From contig OY997649.1 of assembly GCA_963921795.1 (NCBI GenBank), forward strand, positions 58,697,788-58,761,787: a stretch of 64,000 bases of DNA, written 5' to 3'. Positions 1 to 9,393 of the stretch are shown piece by piece; position 1 is the first letter of the stretch, and each line of letters begins with the position of its first letter. The notes under the pieces were generated by a model, which saw only the letters and a list, made by a program, of their open reading frames with translations, searched no databases and was not told where the DNA came from. Both the position numbers and the translations under genes were made by a program. The DNA comes from Nannobrachium achirus (lineage: Eukaryota; Chordata; Actinopteri; Myctophiformes; Myctophidae).

Positions 1-2338
1 CAGACTCGAGAGGTTGGCCTGCGGCTGACCTGACTGTGATGCTACAGTGCGTTCTCACCGGGAAGGCACAAGATGCATATTCCGCGTTATCAGTAACTGA
101 TAGTTTAACCTATGCTACTGTTAAAGCTGCTGTCCTTAAAGCGTACGAGATGGTGCCTGAAAGTTATCGGCAGCGCTTTAGGAATAATAGGAAAACTGAC
201 GACCAGTCATATTTGGAGTTCTCGCGGGAACTGGTCATAAACTTTAACCGGTGGCGTATGGCTGCAGGTGGGGACACAATGGAGAAGTTATGTGACTTAA
301 TACTGTTAGAGCAGTTTAAAATTGCCATTCAAAGTCGTATTGCTACTTATGTCACTGAACAGCAGACTAAAACTGTGGCAGAAGCTGCTGCGTTAGCTGA
401 TCAGTATGTGTTGACACACAGAGACTGGGTACCGCAGGGCGCCCAAGTTACGCACCGGGAGGGTGTCACATCCAGCCATGGGGAGGGTGGTCACAGCGCG
501 CCTTTCCATAGGAATTCGAAACCGGAGGATGGGAGAAGTTGGGCTGCCCGTGACGGTGAAAAAACATGTCAATACTGTGGCAAGAAAGGTCACATTAAAG
601 CAGACTGTTATTCATGGAAACAAAGAGATGGAACGATGGAGGTGAAGTCGACTGCGGCCATTGGGCCTGTGTCAAATGTGAGGTCGGTAGGTCCTCTACA
701 TGAGAGCGAGAGTAGTCTCGGCGGTGTAGATGAGGCGTTTCGACCGTTTGTGGAAAGGGGGTTTATCTCTCTTGTGGGCTCACAGGAAAAAGTACCTGTG
801 ACAATTCTGAGAGACACAGCGGCGATGAGCACGTATGTTCTTGACTCACTCCTACCATTTTCTTCACAGTCTGCTACGGGGGATGCCATGTTGAGCCGTG
901 GTATGGGCATGTCCGTAATCCCTTCTCCTATACACAAAATCAATTTAGAATGTGGCCTGGTTCAGGGCCCGGTGGAGGTGGCGTTGCGTACTGCATTACC
1001 GGTGGCTGGGGTTGATGTTCTCCTGGGTAACGAGCATGCTGGGGCTCGTGTGTGGGAAAATGTGTCAGCACCTCCATTGTTGAATCGCATTATCTCCTCT
1101 AAGCCTACTAATGTGATCTGTGAAAATGCTAAAGTAAAAATGAAGCGTTCATTTGGTCAGCGGTCTGAACGTCGGAAATTCAGACCGGGTGAGCAGGTGT
1201 TTGCTCTTTTACCTTTTCAAGCAAAGCTTACAGGTCCATACACTGTTGTTGAGCGTATGTCAGAGGTCACCTACCTCATTTCAACTCCTAATTTTCGCAA
1301 AACTACTCAGTTATGTCATGTAAACCTGTTGCGACCTTGCCATGGTCGTGACTCGTGAGTCAGTCCATCTTCTCAGTCAGTGGCAGTGACTGAGGTAGAG
1401 GACTAAATGGTTGAGATGTAGAGCTGTTAAACCAGTGTACGAGTGTCCATATCTAATGCTTGCTGTCTCTTGTTTTTTTTTTAGTGCCTGGTGTTGCAAT
1501 CCCTGGCCTGTCCTGCTCCTTGACGGCATCATTGCTATAGCTGAAACACCTGATCCAGCCGTTGAGGGGGGAGGAGAGTCCAGGAGTATTGCAGGGCCAG
1601 GGCTATAGTATAGATTGTTACTAGTGCTCTATTGGTAGACGAATCATTGAAAAGTACTTAAAATGTAGTAAAACCATGGTATACATTAATGTTAAAATTG
1701 CTTATGTAGAATGCACTGATTGGGGGGTATATTATTGCATTTTGGTTTAATGGGGTTTGTTATCATTTTGTTATCCTTAATTGAATTAAATGAGTACCTT
1801 AAAGTAAATAGTTTATTTACTGAGTCATGGATCCTAGTGGGAGCCACGACTTTAAGGGGGGGGGTGTGATGCCCCACACATTAAGTCTGAGTCATTGGGG
1901 CTCGTTGCCTTGCTTAACTGTGTCCTAATAGGTGAGCTGGGTGGGGCCTCATTGGCTCGTTGGTCTAATGGCTCATTGGAGAGCACCTGGGCCCGGTGCC
2001 TCCAGGAGTCTATAAAAAGCCAGCCCATGCCATTCTGAAGCAGAGATCCAGAGATCCAGAGGAGGCTGACCTGTCTCCACCAGCCCTGTTGCTTTATGTT
2101 CTGTTATGTTTAGTTAGTTCTAGCTTTACTTTCCATCCAACACCCTGCACAACACCATGTTCCACACATCCACATTTACACCACTGATTACTGACTCCAC
2201 ACTTCATAGGATCCTTTTGGCATGTTGTTGACCACCTTTAGTTGTTATGTTAGCCTTTATTTAATAAATACACCTTGTTACACTTTTGCCATGTCTCCTC
2301 TCCCCAATCTTTTGTTGTGACCTGAGCCAGTCATGACA
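1..2338 (+). mobile_element. Ty3/Gypsy-type LTR retrotransposon remnant (fossil), 3' part
   Basis: A coding stretch from the window edge to about 1358 starts with an alpha-helical capsid-like gag region of the kind related to SCAN domains. It is followed by one CCHC zinc knuckle (CQYCGKKGH, about 570-600), a protease-like stretch and an integrase tail of GPY/F type (GPYTVVER). A G-rich polypurine tract (about 1856-1864) and a 474-bp LTR follow. The element looks broken: most of pol is missing and its upstream LTR is outside the window. The family call rests on the gag/knuckle/GPY-F order plus PPT and LTR. The long open gag frame suggests moderate rather than great age, but the second LTR is unavailable for dating. 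Confidence 0.8.
1865..2338 (+). repeat. 3' LTR of the Gypsy-type fossil
   Basis: It begins TGTGATG directly after the polypurine tract and ends CATGACA, so the termini are TG...CA. A TATA-like TCTATAAAAAG lies near 2010 and an AATAAA signal near 2264, consistent with U3-R-U5 order on the plus strand. Confidence 0.75.
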
Positions 2339-2362
2339 GTCCTTATAACGGTATGAAACGAC

Positions 2363-2833
2363 TAGGGATGGTCCGATCAGGTTTTTTGGAACCGATCACC
2401 GAGCACCGATAACAAAAGTTTGATCACCCGATACCGATCAATCACCGATCCGATCAAGTTATTATTTATATATTATTTATATTTTCTAAATGTTAATGTT
2501 TTAACTTTAATTAATTAATTCACTCATGAATTCATTTATATATTTGCCTTATAGTTATTTACCAGCATTACTATGTATTTATTATCATAGCAGTAACTAA
2601 TTATTCCAAAGTGGAAGAAGATCCGGAAATTGAGAAGTGCTTTCCTTATGACCCTCTAGGTAATTGCTGAGCACTTTCAGTTTCTTTTTTTAAATGCTGA
2701 ACGGCTGGTTGATCGGATGCACCGATCGGATCGGATCGGTGAATTTACCTTTTGATCTAAACCACCGATTATCGCCGATCACGCTTTGATCGGCCCGATC
2801 CGATCCATTGCCGATTGATCGGTAACATCTCTA
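2363..2833. mobile_element. hAT-type MITE, 471 bp
   Basis: Perfect 8-bp direct repeats GAAACGAC (2355-2362 and 2834-2841) flank a segment with imperfect terminal inverted repeats (TAGGGATGGTCCGATCA left; TGATCGGTAACATCTCTA right). The inside is AT-rich with many GATCGG/CCGATC words and no coding capacity. An 8-bp duplication with short TIRs is the hAT signature. It inserted 24 bp beyond the end of the LTR. Confidence 0.88.
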
Positions 2834-3285
2834 GAAACGACCCTTATAATTCAATTCCAGATTTGTACATTCTTGCAGGTGCTGTGTGCCAATTTGCGCT
2901 TGTGCAACGTTGTAACCAAATATGGCCTACTTAGACCGCGCAGGTTACTTGCGCTGACACACAAGTAGGCCATACGTGACATCACTTGAATTATATCATA
3001 GTTTTTTGTCACTTATATAAGTATCTATCTATAAATGCGAGAAGTCTCTGTCTGTGTGTGTGTCCGTGAAAATAAGGAAATGGAAAACGTATAGGCACTC
3101 AGGACGTTAATACGGCCCAAACTATCCCGAACTAGTTCGGGATAGGCACTGTATGAGTTAATACACATACACCAAACGGGACTGGTTCTTGTGAATGTTG
3201 GAACATATTCCGAAAGATTCTTGCCTACAATTGCATGCCCAAAAAGTGACTGAAAGTGGTTAACTTCTGCTCCTTTCATCTCTAG

Positions 3286-3413
3286 GCCGCCAACAACCTG
3301 GTGGTCCTGTCCAGAGAGGAGGCCGGAGCAGAGAGGATCTTCCAGAACAACGGAGTGCCTCTGTTGCTCAGCCTGATAGAAACAGCCAAAGCGGATTTGA
3401 TCACAAAGCTCGG
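3286..3413 (+). CDS. unc45b: Single unc45-type exon (UCS/armadillo region), orphan
   Basis: 128 bp flanked by a good acceptor (TTTCATCTCTAG) and a near-consensus donor (GG/GTGAGTA). It encodes 42 residues beginning AANNLVVLSREEAGAERIFQ, which match from memory the central armadillo region of UNC45 myosin chaperones, closer to the muscle form UNC45B than UNC45A. The last residues (DLITKLG) diverge from the ILAALRTL expected there. UNC45 folds the myosin motor with Hsp90. No other unc45 exon was seen in either direction, so this may be one exon of a gene with very large introns or a stranded fragment. Paralogue assignment is tentative. Confidence 0.6.
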
Positions 3414-3852
3414 GTGAGTACCACCCAAGCGTCCCGTTTATTGGTGATCATAATGCATTCACATTACCTGACTTCCCCTGAAGTTTGTTTGGTATGGGTA
3501 GAATATAGGTACTTCTGACGTTCCTGAAGTAGAGGTAAGTATTCCTTGATCCACCTTTTCCAGAACACGTCAGCTATATACTGTACTTGTTTCCATCTCT
3601 GTCGAGCATACACATCCTCCTTTTGAAAGCATCCAATACAGCTGCAAGTAACCGGACACTCTGGGTTCACACACATTGAGGAGAAACGCACCCAGCAAAG
3701 GATGGTGAGACACCTCCATGCTGATCCAGAACCATCTCATCTGTGGCAGGATTTGTGATTCCATAGTTAGATACAGTGGCAAACGTATAGTGCATTTGAA
3801 ACTACATTGCAGTGCACATCATGGGGTGATCACTGCTTGCCTCCTGTGAATT

Positions 3853-3893
3853 GTTTTACGTTTATTTTTGTTTTTATTTTTATTTCGTTGCTG
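3853..3893 (-). other. A-rich tract downstream of the kelch retrogene
   Basis: On the minus strand this reads as repeated AATAAA-like words in an A-rich run, about 110-150 bp after the kelch stop codon. It fits a polyadenylation signal plus decayed poly(A) tail of a retrocopy, but could be a simple A-rich stretch. Confidence 0.4.
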
Positions 3894-3999
3894 AGTGAGG
3901 TCAGCAGACAAGTGAGATGAAAAAACCTGAGTGAAACGTGCTCAACTCAACCCAAAACAACGGTATGTCATCTTGGACAACAACCGTATAACTGCCAAC

Positions 4000-4968
4000 T
4001 CACATACTGCCTTCAGGACTTAAATCTAAGATCCACACTTCATCAAGCTCTTCTAGATTTGGCCCTCCCTCTCCTCCAAACAGTATGAGACGATGACCTC
4101 CCAGCATGCAACAGCACATCCCAGATCTGGAATACGGCGTTTTCCCCCGGGGCTTTAGCTCCTCCCAGGTGCAGGTTTCTGGATTGAATTTCCAGAAATC
4201 ACTGAAGTCATATGTCTCCAAACACGAACAGCTGCGGCCACCGAATATGTACAGTTCTCCATTGTAGGCAAAGGCTGAATGATAGAAGCGCCTTTCTGGG
4301 ACCCTTTCTTTGAAAGACCTACGTTTCAGGGTATCCCATTTCACGGTTTTTGTGTCAAACACTCTGATGATGTCCTCTTCGTCCTCTTCAACCTCTTCTG
4401 TCTTGAACTCTTTATGAGTTCCCCCAAATACAAACATCTTTGTCCCAATGATGGTGGCAGAGTGACTGTCCGAAACAGGTGGCATAGTGACGGCAATTTT
4501 AGACCAGGCCATTTCGGCGGTGACCAGCTTGTGGATTCCAGAGGAAATCTCGCAGTCTACATATTGAGCGTAGATTCCATAGACGTACATGACATTCTTC
4601 AAGACACAAGCGGAATGGCGTATCATCTCTGGAGCCGTCCCACTACACTCAAGCTTGGACCATTCCAGTTGATCAACATGAAATGTATAAAGGTCATCAG
4701 AGTAGTGAAATCCTCTTCTGTACCCTCCAAATATGTACACGATTCTGTCTATAAGCACAGCTGTGTGATAGATTCGCATGGAGGGAGCGTCGCCAGACAC
4801 GTTGGTTTGGGTTGATGATTCCCATTCCAAAGACAACGTGTTGAGAACATCCACCTTCATGGGACCCTCGTCCAGACCTCCTCCAAAGGAGAACACTTTG
4901 TCCCCCGCCACCACGGCTGCATGGTTGGCTGTCTTCAGTCCCCCATTGAAATGGTTCACCCAGCGCAT
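4000..4968 (-). CDS. Kelch-repeat protein, intronless klhdc3-like retrogene
   Basis: An uninterrupted 322-residue frame. I place the start at the ATG at 4966-4968 (MRWVNHFNGG), which aligns with the N-terminus of vertebrate KLHDC3 (MLRWTVHLEGG); an upstream GTG at 4983 is not needed. It has about six kelch blades with recurrent FGG motifs (e.g. HTAVLIDRIVYIFGG, NGELYIFGG, WKFNPETCTWEELKP), plus an acidic insert EVEEDEED. KLHDC3 is a CUL2 E3 substrate receptor. This copy stops just after the ILDxSP strand, about 50 residues short of KLHDC3, so the C-terminal cullin-box region is probably missing. The normal gene has many exons, so absence of introns suggests a retrocopy. It lies antisense, just downstream of the unc45-type exon. 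Confidence 0.75.
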   Translation of the reverse strand: MRWVNHFNGGLKTANHAAVVAGDKVFSFGGGLDEGPMKVDVLNTLSLEWESSTQTNVSGDAPSMRIYHTAVLIDRIVYIFGGYRRGFHYSDDLYTFHVDQLEWSKLECSGTAPEMIRHSACVLKNVMYVYGIYAQYVDCEISSGIHKLVTAEMAWSKIAVTMPPVSDSHSATIIGTKMFVFGGTHKEFKTEEVEEDEEDIIRVFDTKTVKWDTLKRRSFKERVPERRFYHSAFAYNGELYIFGGRSCSCLETYDFSDFWKFNPETCTWEELKPRGKTPYSRSGMCCCMLGGHRLILFGGEGGPNLEELDEVWILDLSPEGSM

Positions 4969-4983
4969 CTCAGACTCTAGCAC

Positions 4984-5749
4984 CAGCTTGGATTAAAATA
5001 GAATTCCTTGGGGCTTCCTTGCAAAGATCTTTCTGGATTCCTCGTCGGCTATGAGAGGGGTGAAAAACGATATGGAATAGTAATATAGTTACATGGAAAT
5101 CACTCTGCAAAGACTGGACCGGACTAGTTAGAAGAATTGATTTATATTTGGGTAGTGATGATGTCACATGACACCTTAAAGATGACCTTGTGCACCCATA
5201 GCCAAATATGGCCTTCTTGCAGGGATCTCCATAAATGGTACAAGGACAGAATTAATTTGCAAGTGTGGTTGCCGTGATGCGAGTCTGATGTCAGACTCTA
5301 GAGCTAGAGCTTGAGTCTGACATTGTCCCCATTGTAAGAGATTTCAAAGGGGGTTGATGACACACATGACGATAATATGGACACAGTCTGGGGAAGAATG
5401 TGAATCTGAATGTGGAATGAAGAATCTGAATGTGGAAGTGGAACATAAGATTTCCATGGATTGTGAAATCTTAAGTTGTTTGAGTTGGGGCCACATGATG
5501 AGGACAGAGCTTTGTGCTATTTGTACTGAGTCTTCTTCTTTCTGGTCATATGTTGGGCTTTTGCATGTGGCTGCCCCCTGGTGGCGAAGAATGACATTGA
5601 TTGCCTGTTATTTTATTTTTGCTCGCAGTAAATAAAATAGTCCAACCACTGGACTGACTCAACACCTGAATCAAACTGAATCAAAAATATAGGTTTGTGG
5701 TCAAGTTAGAATGAAGCAATAGGTCCCATATTGTGATTTACTTTGGATG
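4984..5749. other. Non-coding stretch upstream of the kelch gene
   Basis: No supported gene. A short segment near 5180-5220 (CCAAATATGGCCTTCTTG) resembles 2918-2935 (CCAAATATGGCCTACTTA), suggesting two decayed copies of one repeat. A start-containing frame at 5354-5635 has no recognisable domain. Confidence 0.4.
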
Positions 5750-5757
5750 CTGTAGAG

Positions 5758-6355
5758 CAGGGGTGCCCAAAAGGTAGATGGTGATCTACCAGTAGATCAC
5801 CAAGGGTGTGCAGGTAGACCACATGACATGCCTCTAAACTAGACCAGGTCAACCTGGTTGTGCCAGACCCCCTGTCTGTCATCATCATTTATGACATCAT
5901 GCCTTTTGTAGGCATGTCATCATCATGTCATCATCATATATACCCTTTATATAGAAAACCCGGACCGACATTTGCTTATGTAGGCCTACCCATTTCATGG
6001 GTCTGGCAAAAATATATAATTAAAATATAAAAAAATATGTCAATATGACATCAAGAAGGGCCTGTCAGCTCCCTTCATGGCTTCTAAAGTAGGCAAACCT
6101 TCAATGCAATACTTTGTTCAAGAGTCATTACAAAGAACCCCAAAACCTACCACTTCCATACAGAATGGACATTTCTCCCAGTATTTCCCATTTATTTCCC
6201 CCTTACAGTAAGTGTGTTTGTCTAAAATGTAACGCCAGTGCTGCTATTCCAAAGCCCCCCTCAGGCCCTCAGCTAAAACATTTTGGATGGGTAGATTATG
6301 TTGAGCTAGTCATTTTAAAAGTAGATCTCACGTCAAAAAAGTGTGGGCACCCCTG
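5758..6355. mobile_element. hAT (Charlie-like) MITE, 598 bp
   Basis: The ends CAGGGGTGCCCAAA and GTGGGCACCCCTG are inverted repeats, flanked by 8-bp duplications CTGTAGAG (5750-5757) and CTGTAGAC (6356-6363), one mismatch. No coding capacity. A second inner inverted pair (GTAGATGGTGATCTACC near the left) also forms a hairpin. Confidence 0.85.
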
Positions 6356-6691
6356 CTGTAGACTAATGGAAAACAGAAAAAGTACCAAACTCTGCACTTG
6401 CTCTTCAACAGAGATGTTAAGGCCTAAACACACTTATATTAGATATTATTTTGTATTATATTTCACTTTCAAACATGTTTGAAAGTAGAAAGTGAAATTT
6501 CCCTTTAATCACATATGTCACTAGATATCAAGTTGTTTAAAATGTAAGCCTATGAGTTCATTCAAGTAGCATTCAAGTAGCATTAAATTGTAACATTTCG
6601 TTGCCCCTTGAATGCAATGCAACCCTGCATTTACTCCATGTCTGCCACCTTGAATTGTCCGTCAGCATGTGGACACCTACTACTAAGCACA

Positions 6692-6977
6692 GGTAAATGG
6701 TAAATGGTGCATTTATATAGCGCTTTTAATCCAAAGCGCTTTACATAGATTGTGCATTACATTCACCCATTCACACACACATTCATACACCGGTGGCGGA
6801 GGAAGCCATGCAAGGCACCAACCTACTCACCGGGAGCAATTAGGGGTTCAGAGTCTTGCCCAAGGACCCTTCGACATTAACTCAGGGGGAGCCCGGATTC
6901 GAACTGGGAACCCTTCGGGATTTATACCCTTCGTGCTCTAATACCAGTTTCTCTACCCCTAAGCTATGCCGCCCGAG
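6692..6977. repeat. Dispersed fish repeat (TATATAGCGCTTTT family), copy 1
   Basis: It starts GGTAAATGG and contains TTTATATAGCGCTTTTAATCC, then a CA-rich part and GGGGTTCAGAGTCTTGCCC, ending near GCTATGCCGCCC. The same order of words recurs at 25388-25645, so this is a mobile family. The segment GGATTCGAACTGGGAACC looks like a tRNA B box on the minus strand, hinting at a tRNA-related origin. Confidence 0.65.
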
Positions 6978-7099
6978 GAATACTACGCACACCACGTCCT
7001 GTGGTGGTGCAGGATCACGACATTGAAATCATTCAGGAGGTGTCTAAAAAAGACAGAAGTGGCCGCACACACTATAGCCAAGTGCCAAAAGTTTTATTA

Positions 7100-7150
7100 G
7101 GACAGAGTAATAAACCGACGTTTCGGCAGCACAGCTGCCTTCTTCAGGGT
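7100..7150 (-). ncRNA. Possible hammerhead-like core in the Penelope 3' tail
   Basis: The minus strand reads CTGAAGAA, then a 6-bp GC stem (GGCAGC/GCTGCC, loop TGT), then GAAACGTC. Penelope elements are known to carry hammerhead ribozymes with CUGANGA and GAAA boxes around stem II. Here an extra A follows CTGAAGA and helix III would be very short, so activity is doubtful. Confidence 0.35.
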
Positions 7151-7175
7151 ATACAGAACACATTTCAAGTCACAC

Positions 7176-7498
7176 TTAAAGGAGTAGTTCACCCCCAAAA
7201 TGATTTTTTTTCTATTGATTACTCATGCCATGGAGACTAGAGTTCAATAATATTTTTTGTTTTTTGTCGCATTCCTAAGACAAAAATTTGATAACAATAA
7301 ATTTGCCCCCATTCGTTCCGGATGGTGACCCGTTTCGAAACGGGTCACCATCCGGAATCAATGGGGGGTAAATTTACTATTTACTAATTTTTGTCTTAGG
7401 AATGTGACAAAAACCAAAAAGTATAATTGAAATCTACTCTCCATGGCATGAGTAATCAATAGAAAAAAAGTCATTTTGGGGGTGAACTACTCCTTTAA
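7176..7498. mobile_element. TTAA-flanked foldback MITE in the Penelope tail
   Basis: The outer ends are TTAAAGGAGTAGTTCACCCC and its complement, and the arms pair along almost the whole length (about 150 bp each) around a central CGTTTCGAAACG palindrome. TTAA at each edge suits a Kolobok- or piggyBac-type duplication. The Penelope tail sequence continues on both sides, so this is a nested insertion. Confidence 0.8.
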
Positions 7499-7959
7499 AT
7501 AAGGTGCCTGGGATATATACAACCAATCAGAAGCATCTATATGAGCATGGGTTCTAATGGGACCTGTCCCTGTGATGGAGGTAAATGGGGATCAGGTGCA
7601 GTCTCTCACATCAGCTGATTAGGGAGGAGTTATACCTCGTCATGAGTAACCAAGGTGAGAGAGAAAATCTGGAAACTTAATTCCTTGTCATCATGACAAC
7701 AATATATGCAATGTATACAAAACCAATCAAAGAAAGAACCATTAAAAACATTTGAGTGCAATGCAAAAAACACAAAAAGGATTACATATCGATCAAAGAA
7801 ATAGTTAGAAATACACTTTTTATGTCCTGAATTTAGCTCTGTTCCCCTGAATAATCTGAAAGTGCGCCTCAGAGGTAGGTAGGCAGCCTGTGAATCAGAA
7901 AGGGGGAAAAATGTAGGATTAGATAGTTAATTTAAAATATTTCTTTAATGTACAAAAGG

Positions 7960-9133
7960 TTTAAGATCAAAATCTATATTTAGGCCAAATGGAGTTAAGG
8001 TTTTTAAAGATTGAATCCAAAACGCCTCACGTTTTAGCAGTAATTTGTCCATCTCTCCCCCTCTCCTAGGTACTGATACTTTTTCTATGCCAATGTACTG
8101 CAAGGAGGAGACAGGGTGATTGGATTCAACAAAATGAGCAGCAACAGGATAATTAAGATTCTTGCACCTAATAGTGCTGTGATGCTCTGCTATGCGTGAT
8201 TAAGTTCACGTGACGTCATTCCCACATATGCTTTGCCACAGGGGCAAGTTAGTAAGTAAATGACTCCTTTTGTGGAGCAGGTAATAACCCCTCTGATGGG
8301 GATCTTTTTCCCAGAATGAGGATGTTTAAAGTTATGACATTTATGAGTACTGTTGCATTGAGCACAGGAGCCGCATTTATAGTTACCGTTGGGAATGGGT
8401 GCCAATAAGGCTTGAGTGGGGGCTTTGATAGGGGGTAAATCAGACTTGACCAAGTGATTTCTAAGGTTCTGACCACGGGAAAACACAATAAGGGGAGGTT
8501 TGGAAAAAGTATTATTTAACTGTGTGTCAGATCTCAAAATGTGCCAGTGTTTATGATGGTTTATGTGCTTGAAGTTTTCAGCCACTTTGGAATAACAGGT
8601 GGAGAAGATGGTAGACTGTTCTTTATTTTCTGACCGTCTATGGAATAATTCTGACCTAGGTTTTTCATTAGTTTTATGTAAGGCGTTGTCAATCTGGGCA
8701 TTGGAGTAGCCTCGTTCTTTAAATTTGGCCTGCATGCTATTTAGGTGCCTGTTCAAATCATCAGGTTTGCTGCATATGCGTTTAACTCTACAGAATTGGC
8801 TATAAGGGAGGCTGTTTTTTAGAGGCAGTGGATGACAGCTGTCTGCTCTCAATAGGCTATTTCGATCAGTAGGCTTTTTGTAAAGGTCAGTGTACAATAC
8901 ATCATCTTCTCCCCTGGTCTAGAAAGCTCAATGAATGAAAATCAAAGGACATAGCGTGAATTTCAAATGATCTGAGCATGAATTGACAAACAAGAAGAAA
9001 TTATTCAGTTGTTCTCTTGTGCCACGAAATAAAAGAAAAACATCATCAATATACCTTTTCCAAAGAATAATATTTGGCAAAAAAGGATTTTGGTTAGAAT
9101 TAAGAATCTTTGTTTTCTCTAAGAACCCAACAT
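7960..9133 (-). pseudogene. Penelope RT C-terminal part and GIY-YIG endonuclease
   Basis: The frame reads FLEKTKILNSN... then KRYIDDVFLLF (RT motif C, near 9038-9056), a thumb-like region, a long linker (8190-8897) with paired cysteines (CGSCAQCNST), and the GIY-YIG signature GVIYLLTCPCGKAYVGMTSR near 8195-8270. After the signature the frame shifts by one base and then continues with AEHHSTIRCKN. This is the downstream half of the same protein as 14517-15596. Confidence 0.85.
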
Positions 9134-9393
9134 AATAATAATAATAATAATACTAATAAAACTTTATTTGTATAGCACCTTTCATGACATGAAATGCAGC
9201 TCAAAGTGCTTTACAGAGCATAAAATGAAGCACACGTGCTTAACAGAGAAAAAGTAAAATAGAAATAAAAAATACATAAAAAAGAGATAAGTAAAATGAT
9301 TACAATAAAGCAAGAAAAAATAAAAGCATAGAACATTGAAGAACAATTTCAGAGCCGTGCGGACATCAATAGCAGCATAGGGATTAAAAAAAT

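Noticed and set aside
39-1358. The gag-like frame as a domesticated host gene (SCAN/PNMA style).
   Set aside because: It is followed at once by an integrase-type tail, a polypurine tract and an LTR, so it is part of an LTR element fossil and not a free-standing host gene.
4279-4815. A plus-strand open frame antisense to the kelch gene.
   Set aside because: No domain, and the minus strand encodes a clear kelch propeller.
4969-4983. A GTG start five codons upstream of the kelch ATG.
   Set aside because: GTG starts are rare in vertebrates and the ATG at 4968 aligns with the KLHDC3 N-terminus.
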